DNA of 10,296 bases from Acidobacteriota bacterium (GTDB taxonomy: Bacteria > Acidobacteriota > Terriglobia > Terriglobales > Acidobacteriaceae), in NCBI GenBank assembly GCA_021799405.1, contig JAJZAL010000183.1, forward strand, positions 1 to 10,296. The letters run 5' to 3'. Shown here piece after piece: positions 1-8,179 of the stretch. A program made the position numbers and the translations under genes. The notes under the pieces are model-generated. The model ran no database searches. It saw only the letters and a list, made by a program, of their open reading frames with translations, and was not told the origin of the DNA. How positions within the stretch are numbered: the stretch's first letter is position 1; every line of letters begins with the position of its first letter.

Positions 1-123
1 TGCCAGGCCTCAATTCCGCGGAAGAACATTGCGGGCGCTGGGAATGTGTACCGTCACGATTATGAGGACATGGCACCGAGGGTTGTCTGGGATACTGTGC
101 AACTGGCCGGGCCGCCCCTGTAA
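1..123 (+). CDS. C-terminal end of an unidentified protein (cut by window edge)
   Basis: Frame 1 is open from the first base to a TAA at 121-123, giving the last 40 residues of a protein whose start lies outside the window. The visible tail includes NVYRHDYEDMAPRVVWDTVQ and ends LAGPPL. It has a mixed, protein-like composition with aromatic and charged residues and no low-complexity run. I do not recognise the family. It runs convergently toward the Tes-like gene, and the hairpin at 258-290, which carries T-rich ends on both strands, could end both transcripts. Forty open codons in GC-rich DNA can occur by chance, so the call rests on the natural-looking composition and on the stop lying before a terminator. 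Confidence 0.4.
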   Translation, partial: CQASIPRKNIAGAGNVYRHDYEDMAPRVVWDTVQLAGPPL

Positions 124-153
124 TCAGTGACTGGGCAAGAACTTGGCCGCCTC

Positions 154-172
154 GGCTCCTCGCCAGCGAGCC
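154..172 (+). other. Weak stem-loop after the partial gene
   Basis: GGCTC (154-158) can pair with GAGCC (168-172) around a 9-nt loop, about 30 nt after the stop codon at 121-123. No T run follows, so it is at best an RNA 3'-end structure. The rest of 124-257 shows nothing I can name. Confidence 0.2.
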
Positions 173-257
173 TGAAAGATAGAGAGTCAGTGAAGTAAAA
201 CGAATAGGAATTGCCAATTATCACGGCACAGCGCTCTGCGGTCGGAGGTGGGGATGC

Positions 258-290
258 AAAAAGGCCGCCCGCTGCAGCGGACGGCCTTTT
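258..290 (-). terminator. Rho-independent terminator, probably bidirectional
   Basis: GGCCG (263-267) pairs with CGGCC (282-286). One C/A mismatch (268/281) separates this from the inner stem CCGC/GCGG (269-272 with 277-280), which closes on the loop TGCA. The stem is flanked by AAAAA at 258-262 and TTTT at 287-290, so it has a T tail read from either strand. It lies about 25 nt past the stop of the Tes-like gene on the minus strand and may also end the plus-strand gene that stops at 123. Confidence 0.85.
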
Positions 291-313
291 GTAGAGTGAA
301 GCAAGGCTGGGGA

Positions 314-2452
314 TCAGTCTCCGGCCACCGGCTCGGCTTCCTGCTCCCGGTTGCGGTTGATCGGCATCGCGGCGTTATTTGAAGCCGGCTTAATAGCCTC
401 CAGCCGAACCATGCCCTCAATCGGCTTCTCGCCCAGCACGTGCTCACGATAGAGCTTGGCCATGTGGGCATTCTCCGCATCCTGCTTCAGCTTGGCTTCA
501 ACAGCCTTGCTGTCGCGCGCCCGCAACTTCTCTTCGCGAGCGTTCTTGGCGATGCCCAGTTGGTCGAGCGTGTGATTGGCTTCGGCGTTCACATGCTCCA
601 TGTTGAGATTCAGGTCGTGGCCCACTTGGGTCATGCCCACTTTCTTGCCGCCAGCAAAGATCTCATGCCGCCCGTGCTCCTCGTACCACTTCGTGAGCGT
701 GGCGGTCATGTGCATCTTCTCGATGATGTTGCGCCAGCCGATGCCGGTGTTGTACGCGCAGAAGCTGATCTCGCCTTCCTGCGTGGCATAGGGGATGATG
801 CACTGCTCGGTCCGGCGGAAATCGTAGTTGAACAGATCCTGGAACCACATGCCGGCGATGAACAGGAAGTTCCAGCGATCCGCGCGCCGCTTCTGGATGT
901 CTTCCATGGTCCGGTCGCCCTTCACGCTGCCGTAGTTGCGCCCGGTGGCGTTGAAGGTCTTGTCCATCTTCTTGAGCATGTCAGTGATCTTGAAGTGGGT
1001 GGGCGACTGGAAGGGATCGTAGTTGCGCAGGAGCGCCAATCCGAAGCCGATTACCGAAAGCCACTTGCCCCGGGCTGCGTCGTTGATCTTGGCAAGATCC
1101 TTGGCCACCTGGTCCATGTGCAGGAACGCCGTAACGGGCGCGGCTTCCTTGGTCTCCTTGTCGATCATCATGGCCATGCCAATGCCGCAGTTCGGGTGGC
1201 ATCCGCAGGAGAGCTGACCCCACTCCGCGTTGGGCCCGTGGATCATGTCGGCCCAGTCGCTGAAGGTGCTCATGAAGCTGATGGGGAACCAGTCGCGCTC
1301 GGGCTCGCCGAAGCCGCATTGCTTCTTAATGTCATGAGCCATGTGGCTCAGGGTGTAGCGCTGGGCCATGCGGCGCTCGTCGGTGATCTCTTCGTCGCGG
1401 CCGGTGAAGCTGACCGGCTGGAAGCTCAGGAAGCTGATCTTCCTGGGGTTATCCAGGGCGAACTGGATGATGCGGCCCACCTGCTCGTTGTTGATGCCGT
1501 TGACGATGGTCGTCACCGGGACGATCTCGACGCCGGCTTCGTGCAGGTTGTTGATGGCCTGGAGCTTGACGTCAAAGAGGTTGCCCACCTTACGGTGCGA
1601 GTTGGCGGCGTTGCCGATGCCGTCGAACTGGAGGTAGACATAGCGCAGACCCGCCTCGGCAGCGGCGCGGCAGAGTTCCTTGCTCTTGGCGAATTCGATT
1701 CCGTTGGAAGCGGCCTGGACCGAGTTGTAGCCCACCTTGCGGGAGTAGGCAATGGCGTCGAGGAAGTACGGCGAAAGCGTCGGTTCGCCGCCGGAGAACT
1801 GCACGCTCATCTGCCGCTTGGGCTTGACGGTGATGGCATTGTCGAGCATCTGCTTGATTTCAGCCCAGGTGAGCTCGTGGACGAAGCCGACCTGGTTGGC
1901 GTCCATGAAGCAGGGGTCGCACATCATGTTGCAGCGGTTGGTCAGGTCAATGGTCAGCACCGAGCCGCGGCCGTGGGTCACGGTCGAGGTGCCATGGCGG
2001 TGCAGTTTCTGGTCGCCGGCGCCGTGGGCGCGGATATCGCGGCCGGGGAAGCTCTCTTCAAGGTGTTTGAAGAAGGCCGGATCGATGGACATCACGTCCT
2101 CGAAGTGGCCGTGCTTGGGGCAGTCCTTGACCATCAGGATCTTGCCGTCGCGCTCGATGATCTGGGCCTTGATTTCGCCAACTTTCTCATTCAGAAGGAT
2201 TTCGTGGGGAAGCTTGCCGTCGAGGACTTGCTTGCGGATCTCGGGGACGCACTTGGGGCAGAGCGAATCAGTGGTGCGTGGCCAGCCGAGCGGTGGTTTC
2301 TCTTTCTCCCAGCTTTTGAGCAGGGGCTTGTCGCTCCACTTGGGGGTGAAGGATGGGTTGGGGCTGATACGGTTCAGCCGCTCATAGACAACCCACGCTC
2401 CCTTGGCCGCGTAGACAGCCAGTTTCTCGGCGTACTTTATCGCTTTGGGCAT
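314..2452 (-). CDS. tes: Radical SAM protein of the tetraether synthase (Tes) type
   Basis: The protein has 712 residues. The radical SAM cluster motif is CNMMCDPC (Cys174, Cys178, Cys181), followed by the SAM-binding GGEP at 221-224. Before it is a small Cys module, SLCPKC (Cys65, Cys68) plus CPKHG (Cys111). After it come SCGCHPNC (Cys416, 418, 422), Cys551 and Cys565, candidate ligands for auxiliary clusters. This order, with a FQD-YN-D-R--C--Y--GEISFCAYN block near 537-568, matches my recollection of archaeal Tes, which couples lipid tails at terminal methyl carbons into membrane-spanning tetraethers. By inference this homologue makes bacterial membrane-spanning lipids such as iso-diabolic acid or branched tetraethers. 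Residues from about 581 form a charged, helix-prone extension. The start at 2452 was chosen because MPKAIKY follows AAAGGAGA about 12 nt upstream; the open frame runs back to 2707, but those 85 residues look non-coding. An unrelated radical SAM carbon-carbon coupling reaction remains possible. Confidence 0.8.
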   Translation of the reverse strand: MPKAIKYAEKLAVYAAKGAWVVYERLNRISPNPSFTPKWSDKPLLKSWEKEKPPLGWPRTTDSLCPKCVPEIRKQVLDGKLPHEILLNEKVGEIKAQIIERDGKILMVKDCPKHGHFEDVMSIDPAFFKHLEESFPGRDIRAHGAGDQKLHRHGTSTVTHGRGSVLTIDLTNRCNMMCDPCFMDANQVGFVHELTWAEIKQMLDNAITVKPKRQMSVQFSGGEPTLSPYFLDAIAYSRKVGYNSVQAASNGIEFAKSKELCRAAAEAGLRYVYLQFDGIGNAANSHRKVGNLFDVKLQAINNLHEAGVEIVPVTTIVNGINNEQVGRIIQFALDNPRKISFLSFQPVSFTGRDEEITDERRMAQRYTLSHMAHDIKKQCGFGEPERDWFPISFMSTFSDWADMIHGPNAEWGQLSCGCHPNCGIGMAMMIDKETKEAAPVTAFLHMDQVAKDLAKINDAARGKWLSVIGFGLALLRNYDPFQSPTHFKITDMLKKMDKTFNATGRNYGSVKGDRTMEDIQKRRADRWNFLFIAGMWFQDLFNYDFRRTEQCIIPYATQEGEISFCAYNTGIGWRNIIEKMHMTATLTKWYEEHGRHEIFAGGKKVGMTQVGHDLNLNMEHVNAEANHTLDQLGIAKNAREEKLRARDSKAVEAKLKQDAENAHMAKLYREHVLGEKPIEGMVRLEAIKPASNNAAMPINRNREQEAEPVAGD

Positions 2453-2464
2453 AGTATGATGCGA

Positions 2465-2470
2465 TCTCCT
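2465..2470 (-). promoter_or_regulatory. Ribosome binding site of the Tes-like gene
   Basis: The minus strand reads AGGAGA here, 12 nt before the ATG at 2452-2450. It is a little far from the start, but it is the only good Shine-Dalgarno match and it decides the start against the upstream in-frame ATG at 2707. Confidence 0.55.
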
Positions 2471-2546
2471 TTGGACGGATTCGCCTGCGCCGATTGGCTG
2501 CCAGGCTGCGTCCCGCGGTCTCTCGATGAAAGGCGCGGAGCATAGA

Positions 2547-2570
2547 AACGCATCTGTAGCGTAATGCGTT
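2547..2570. repeat. Inverted repeat overlapping the candidate Tes-like promoter
   Basis: AACGCAT (2547-2553) and ATGCGTT (2564-2570) are perfect reverse complements separated by 10 bp, giving a 24-bp dyad. It covers the -10 box and part of the spacer of the candidate promoter, where a dimeric repressor could bind. The rest of the 311-bp gap between the two divergent genes (2453-2763) holds no gene I can support. Confidence 0.4.
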
Positions 2571-2581
2571 ACCGCCGTCAA
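2553..2581 (-). promoter_or_regulatory. Candidate sigma-70-type promoter for the Tes-like gene
   Basis: On the minus strand TTGACG (2581-2576) is a 5/6 match to a -35 box. It stands exactly 17 bp before TACAGA (2558-2553), a weak -10 box. Transcription would begin near 2546 and give a leader of roughly 93 nt. The right spacing and good -35 favour it; the -10 match of 3/6 keeps confidence low. Confidence 0.35.
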
Positions 2582-2763
2582 CCCAAGCCATGTGCAGCGA
2601 GCGGGAGAATGGACCGTTGAATGGCGAACCTGGGGCGGCGAATGGAACGCTCCTGCTTCAGCCACAGGCGGTCGCAAGAGGCGAGATGTCTGGAGTCCAG
2701 CAGTCAACGGATTGGCGCACGGCTGCGTCTAATGTCTCGAAAGTGTGTCTCTTCTCAAACCCT

Positions 2764-3969
2764 ATGAAAACGCGAATGCTTCCCAGACAGGCGGCGCCGA
2801 TGCACATGAAATTGGGGCCCGTGTTCTTCGGATTGATGTTGTGTTCCTGGTCAACGGGCGCGACGGCGCAACAGCCGGGACCGCCGGTACTGCGGATTCA
2901 TCCCGCGCAGACCGGGCCGGTGCTGAAGACACCGCCGCCGCAGATGGTGCTGGCGGTGACGGTGCACGACAAGCACTTCAAGCCGGTGGAGGGCCTGGCC
3001 CCCAGTGACTTCACCCTGACGGTGGATGAGCATCCGCGGACCATTACGAGCTTCACGCAGAACAGCAACATGCCACTGCTGCTGGGGCTACTGGTGCAGA
3101 CGGACCCGGGCATGAGCAGGGCGATGGAAAGCGAGCGCCAGGCGGCGACGAATTTTGTGAACCAGATGCTGCCGGCCAGCACGAAGGCGGATCCGGTGGC
3201 GGGCCAGACCGTGGAGACGCAGGCGTTCCTGATTCATTTTGACCGCGAAGTTGAGCTGCTGGAGGACTTTACCAACTCGCGGGAGAAGCTGGCGAAGGAG
3301 CTGGAAGCGATGGGGCAGACGCCGGGCGAGGGCGTGAATCCACAGGGCCCGGAGACGGTCGATAACGGCCGCGATCAGATGCACGGAAAAGCGGGCGACG
3401 CGCAGCTTTACGACGCGATTTACCTGTCAGCAGATGAGCTGATGAAATCCAAGCACGGGCGCAAGGCGCTGGTGGTCTTCACAGATGGCGTGGACCGAGG
3501 CAGCAAAATGACGCTGACCGAGGCGATGGATGCGGCGGAGCGGGCCGGCTTGAATGTGTACACGATCTACTTCAAAGGCGAACAACGCGGTGGTTTCGGC
3601 GGGTTTCGCCGCGACCTCGGGATGGGCTATCCCGGCGGATATCCAGGCGGTTACCCCGGCTATCCGGGAGGCTATCCCTATCCAAACGCACCGCCGCCAC
3701 ACACAAAGTCAGTGGACGGCAGGAAAGTTCTGCGCGATATTGCGACGCGTACCGGGGGACTTTACTTCGAAGCCGGCAACTCAAAGAATCTGGCTCCGAT
3801 CTACGGAATGATTGCCGACGCACTGCACAAACAATACGTGCTGACCTTTACGCCGGATAAGGCGGACGTGGAGGGGGGCTTCCACAAGGTCGGGTTGAAG
3901 CTGAATACCCCTAATAAAGATGTGACCGTGGTGGTTGCGGAGGGGTATTTCGGGCCGTCGAAGGAGTAA
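2764..3969 (+). CDS. Secreted VWFA-related (acidobacterial type) domain protein
   Basis: The protein has 401 residues from the ATG at 2764. A hydrophobic segment at about 16-34 ending ATA-QQ looks like a signal peptide, so the mature protein is probably exported. Residues 59-100 form a beta-rich lead-in (AVTVHDKHFKPVEGL, FTLTVDEHP) typical of these acidobacterial proteins. A von Willebrand A fold follows, with the metal-site region DPGMS at 114-118, LYDAIYL at 215-221 and ALVVFTDGVDRGS at 235-247. A Gly-Tyr-Pro-rich insert occupies about 276-313, then the domain resumes with a TGGLYFEA block (330-337) and ends with a YVLTFTP strand. The family is abundant in Acidobacteria and its members are generally of unknown function, presumably adhesion or protein contacts outside the cytoplasm. 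No start has a good Shine-Dalgarno; 2806 (MKLGPVFF) would give a shorter, classical signal peptide and is a real alternative. Confidence 0.8.
   Translation: MKTRMLPRQAAPMHMKLGPVFFGLMLCSWSTGATAQQPGPPVLRIHPAQTGPVLKTPPPQMVLAVTVHDKHFKPVEGLAPSDFTLTVDEHPRTITSFTQNSNMPLLLGLLVQTDPGMSRAMESERQAATNFVNQMLPASTKADPVAGQTVETQAFLIHFDREVELLEDFTNSREKLAKELEAMGQTPGEGVNPQGPETVDNGRDQMHGKAGDAQLYDAIYLSADELMKSKHGRKALVVFTDGVDRGSKMTLTEAMDAAERAGLNVYTIYFKGEQRGGFGGFRRDLGMGYPGGYPGGYPGYPGGYPYPNAPPPHTKSVDGRKVLRDIATRTGGLYFEAGNSKNLAPIYGMIADALHKQYVLTFTPDKADVEGGFHKVGLKLNTPNKDVTVVVAEGYFGPSKE
3625..3684 (+). repeat. Coding tandem repeat of Gly-Tyr-Pro units
   Basis: Residues 288-307 of the VWFA-type protein consist of GYPG/GYP units repeated with small variations (GYPGGYPGGYPGYPGGYPYP). 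At the DNA level the units differ at third codon positions (tatccc, tatcca, taccc), so the repeat has been kept as protein rather than arising recently by slippage. It is likely a flexible loop on the domain surface. Confidence 0.75.
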
Positions 3970-4045
3970 TTGCGATTGCGCGGCCGGCTGAGTGCGCTTG
4001 AAACGTGAGCATAAACGGCGGCATTCGGATTGGATGCTTCAAAAG

Positions 4046-4080
4046 CAGCGAGGGCGCGGCTGATGGCCGCGCCCTCGCTG
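4046..4080 (-). terminator. Strong hairpin terminator between convergent genes
   Basis: A perfect 15-bp stem is formed by 4046-4060 and 4066-4080 with a 5-nt loop (TGATG). On the minus strand the stem is followed by GC and TTTT (4044-4041), making it a terminator for ppdK, whose stop is 17 nt before. The plus-strand VWFA gene stops at 3969 and could use the same hairpin, but it lacks a T run on that side. Confidence 0.8.
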
Positions 4081-4096
4081 GTTAACGGGTTGGCAC

Positions 4097-6835
<2,739 letters not shown>

Positions 6836-6986
6836 GGAAAAAAGCCTCCGTGTCTTCGATTCCGCGGCAACGGTGCCTATGAAAGGGTGGAACTACACTG
6901 CATCAGCACTCTAACTTTCCAGGTCAACAGGCTGAATACGAGCGCATCATCCAAACATCCGGCTGCGCCTAACGGGTTTCATGAGT

Positions 6987-7043
6987 CGCTAGAACAAATA
7001 GCGCTTCAAGTATACGATTGCCTGTGCCTCTCGTCACAGAGGC
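6987..7043. other. Two small hairpins in the region upstream of ppdK
   Basis: CGCTA (6987-6991) pairs with TAGCG (6999-7003) around a 7-nt loop. GCCTCT (7026-7031) pairs with AGAGGC (7038-7043) around a 6-nt loop, with a possible outer CCTG/CAGG pairing. Neither is followed by a T run. They lie about 150-210 bp before the ppdK start and could belong to a long leader of that gene. Confidence 0.3.
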
Positions 7044-7205
7044 AACGTCAGGTAAACGCGGTTTCGCGCTCGGGATGAGCGGATCTTTTTCGCAATTTGA
7101 GATGCAGGACGGCGCAGAGGGCGGGTTTCAGCGGTCTCCGAAGATGTTCCGTGGCGATGGGTATTCCTTCGGGGGGCTGCGGAAAAGATCTGATTTTGGG
7201 AAAGA

Positions 7206-7383
7206 TTCCGGAAACCATCCGGCAGGGCCCGAAGGCCGCCATTCCGTTGGCGGGTGCACATCTCAGTTACACCAATCCCATGATTGGGCGCCTGAGATCG
7301 AGGTAACCGGCCCCTCCGCAGGCAGGTCAGGAAAGCGTCGGCCGGTCAAGGTTCGTGGCCTCCCTTGTCTGAAAATCCAGACA
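7206..7383 (-). ncRNA. Candidate structured RNA or leader upstream of ppdK
   Basis: The 6836-7482 interval has no gene I can support. Within it several perfect stems follow in a row. CCGGA/TCCGG lies at 7208-7212 and 7218-7222. GGCC/GGCC at 7226-7229 and 7234-7237 closes on CGAA, which on the minus strand is the stable C(UUCG)G tetraloop. ATCTCAG/CTGAGAT (7260-7266, 7292-7298) encloses CCAATC/GATTGG. ACCGGCC/GGCCGGT lies at 7306-7312 and 7340-7346, and TGTCTG/CAGACA at 7366-7371 and 7378-7383. The UUCG loop favours minus-strand transcription, as a leader of ppdK or an independent RNA. The first two stems share bases (7221-7222 border the second), so not all need form together. I recognise no known RNA family, and GC-rich DNA folds easily. 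Confidence 0.3.
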
Positions 7384-7482
7384 TGGAGCACCCAGCTTCA
7401 TGGGCCAGAACTGGACCACCCGCCATCTACTTGCGGTTTACGCCTTCCGGTGCCAGCAACCCGGTTCGCAATCAAGCAAGAA

Positions 7483-7842
7483 TCAGGCCGCGGTGAGGGA
7501 CAGCGCGGGTTCCCGCGGGGCTTCAGCCGCATTCCGCGACAGAAGGATGCGGTCAAGCCCGACCAGGGACAGAATCTCCGCAACGTGCGGCGCGGTATTG
7601 GAGACGGTGAAGCAGTGACCTGCTTCCTCGGCGAAGCGATAGAGGGAGATGAGGGCGGAGATGCCGGCGGCGTCGATGCGCCGGACCGGTCCAAGATCGA
7701 GTGTGACGCACTGGCGGCTGACCAGGGGCTTGATCTCTTCCAGCAGGCGTTGTTCGTTACCGCGCACCAGTTCGGTAAGCTCTTCGCGGTCGTCCGCGGG
7801 GAAAGCTACCGTTACGGTTGTGCTGCATGTTGTGCCGGTCAT
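7483..7842 (-). CDS. STAS-domain protein (anti-sigma factor antagonist-like)
   Basis: The protein has 119 residues, the usual size of a stand-alone STAS domain, as in SpoIIAA/RsbV-type anti-anti-sigma factors. The core shows a beta strand CVTLDLGPVRRID (45-57), the turn and helix AAGISALISLYRFAEEAG (58-75), a strand FTVSNTA (78-84), and HVAEILSLVGLDRIL (86-100), where the LxxxGLDRxL pattern is typical of the domain's last helix. The signature normally written D-S-x-G reads D57-A-A-G60, so the serine that kinase-type anti-sigma factors phosphorylate is missing. It may be constitutively active, regulated otherwise, or of the MlaB-like lipid-transport type. No kinase, phosphatase or sigma factor lies nearby. 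The start is strongly supported by AAGGAGG at 7849-7855, six nt upstream. Confidence 0.85.
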   Translation of the reverse strand: MTGTTCSTTVTVAFPADDREELTELVRGNEQRLLEEIKPLVSRQCVTLDLGPVRRIDAAGISALISLYRFAEEAGHCFTVSNTAPHVAEILSLVGLDRILLSRNAAEAPREPALSLTAA

Positions 7843-7848
7843 GACAAA

Positions 7849-7855
7849 CCTCCTT
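7849..7855 (-). promoter_or_regulatory. Strong ribosome binding site of the STAS gene
   Basis: The minus strand reads AAGGAGG, a near-complete Shine-Dalgarno sequence, with a 6-nt gap to the ATG at 7842-7840. It fixes the start and predicts efficient translation. Confidence 0.8.
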
Positions 7856-8179
7856 TTGGGGCCCTTCCCGGCTCCGGGACTGTGAGCGCGTATCCGGGGT
7901 CCCGGGCATACCAGAAATCAGCACGCGGGCGGCCAAAGTAGTTGGAGGCGAATCAGCTGAAATTGCAGGGGAAAGCAGCATTTCAACATCCCTTGCCGCG
8001 GCTCCAGGTGTGCGCTTTCAAAATCTGGCGTCCGCATTCGGACAGTAATTCCAAATACGCAAAAGCGGCGACTGCGGTTCCGCGGAGAGCCCTGGCCTGC
8101 CTTGCCAGACGCGACACTCAGCCTTTCTTGAATGGCGCGAGCCGCTGCGCAGAAGAGAAGTGATGTCTCGTGGGGCGGC
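7856..8179. other. Gene-poor spacer between the STAS and URO-D-like genes
   Basis: About 325 bp hold no gene I can support; the open frames on both strands have no ribosome binding site and no recognisable protein. A small perfect hairpin, GTCCG-CATT-CGGAC (8030-8043), lies about 140 bp after the URO-D-like stop. On the minus strand it is followed by GCCAGATTTTG, which makes it a poor terminator. The spacer presumably also holds the STAS promoter, but I see no convincing -35/-10 pair. Confidence 0.4.

Noticed and set aside
440..2545. A 701-codon open frame on the plus strand, opposite the Tes-like gene
   Set aside because: It is an antisense shadow: its translation is a monotonous run of Val, Ala, Leu, Asp, Gly and His, and the minus-strand frame carries real cysteine and radical SAM motifs. 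Long antisense frames are common in GC-rich genes.
6922..6927. TTGACC on the minus strand as the -35 box of a ppdK promoter
   Set aside because: No acceptable -10 hexamer occurs 16-18 bp downstream; the nearest candidate, TGTAGT, is about 24 bp away.
6836..7482. A known RNA gene (tmRNA, RNase P RNA, signal recognition particle RNA or 6S RNA) in the ppdK upstream region
   Set aside because: I looked for their conserved cores on both strands and found none, so the stretch stays an unnamed structured region.
7018..7941. A 307-codon plus-strand open frame covering the ppdK upstream region and the STAS gene
   Set aside because: It has no ribosome binding site, looks like random translation, and runs antisense through the well-supported STAS gene.
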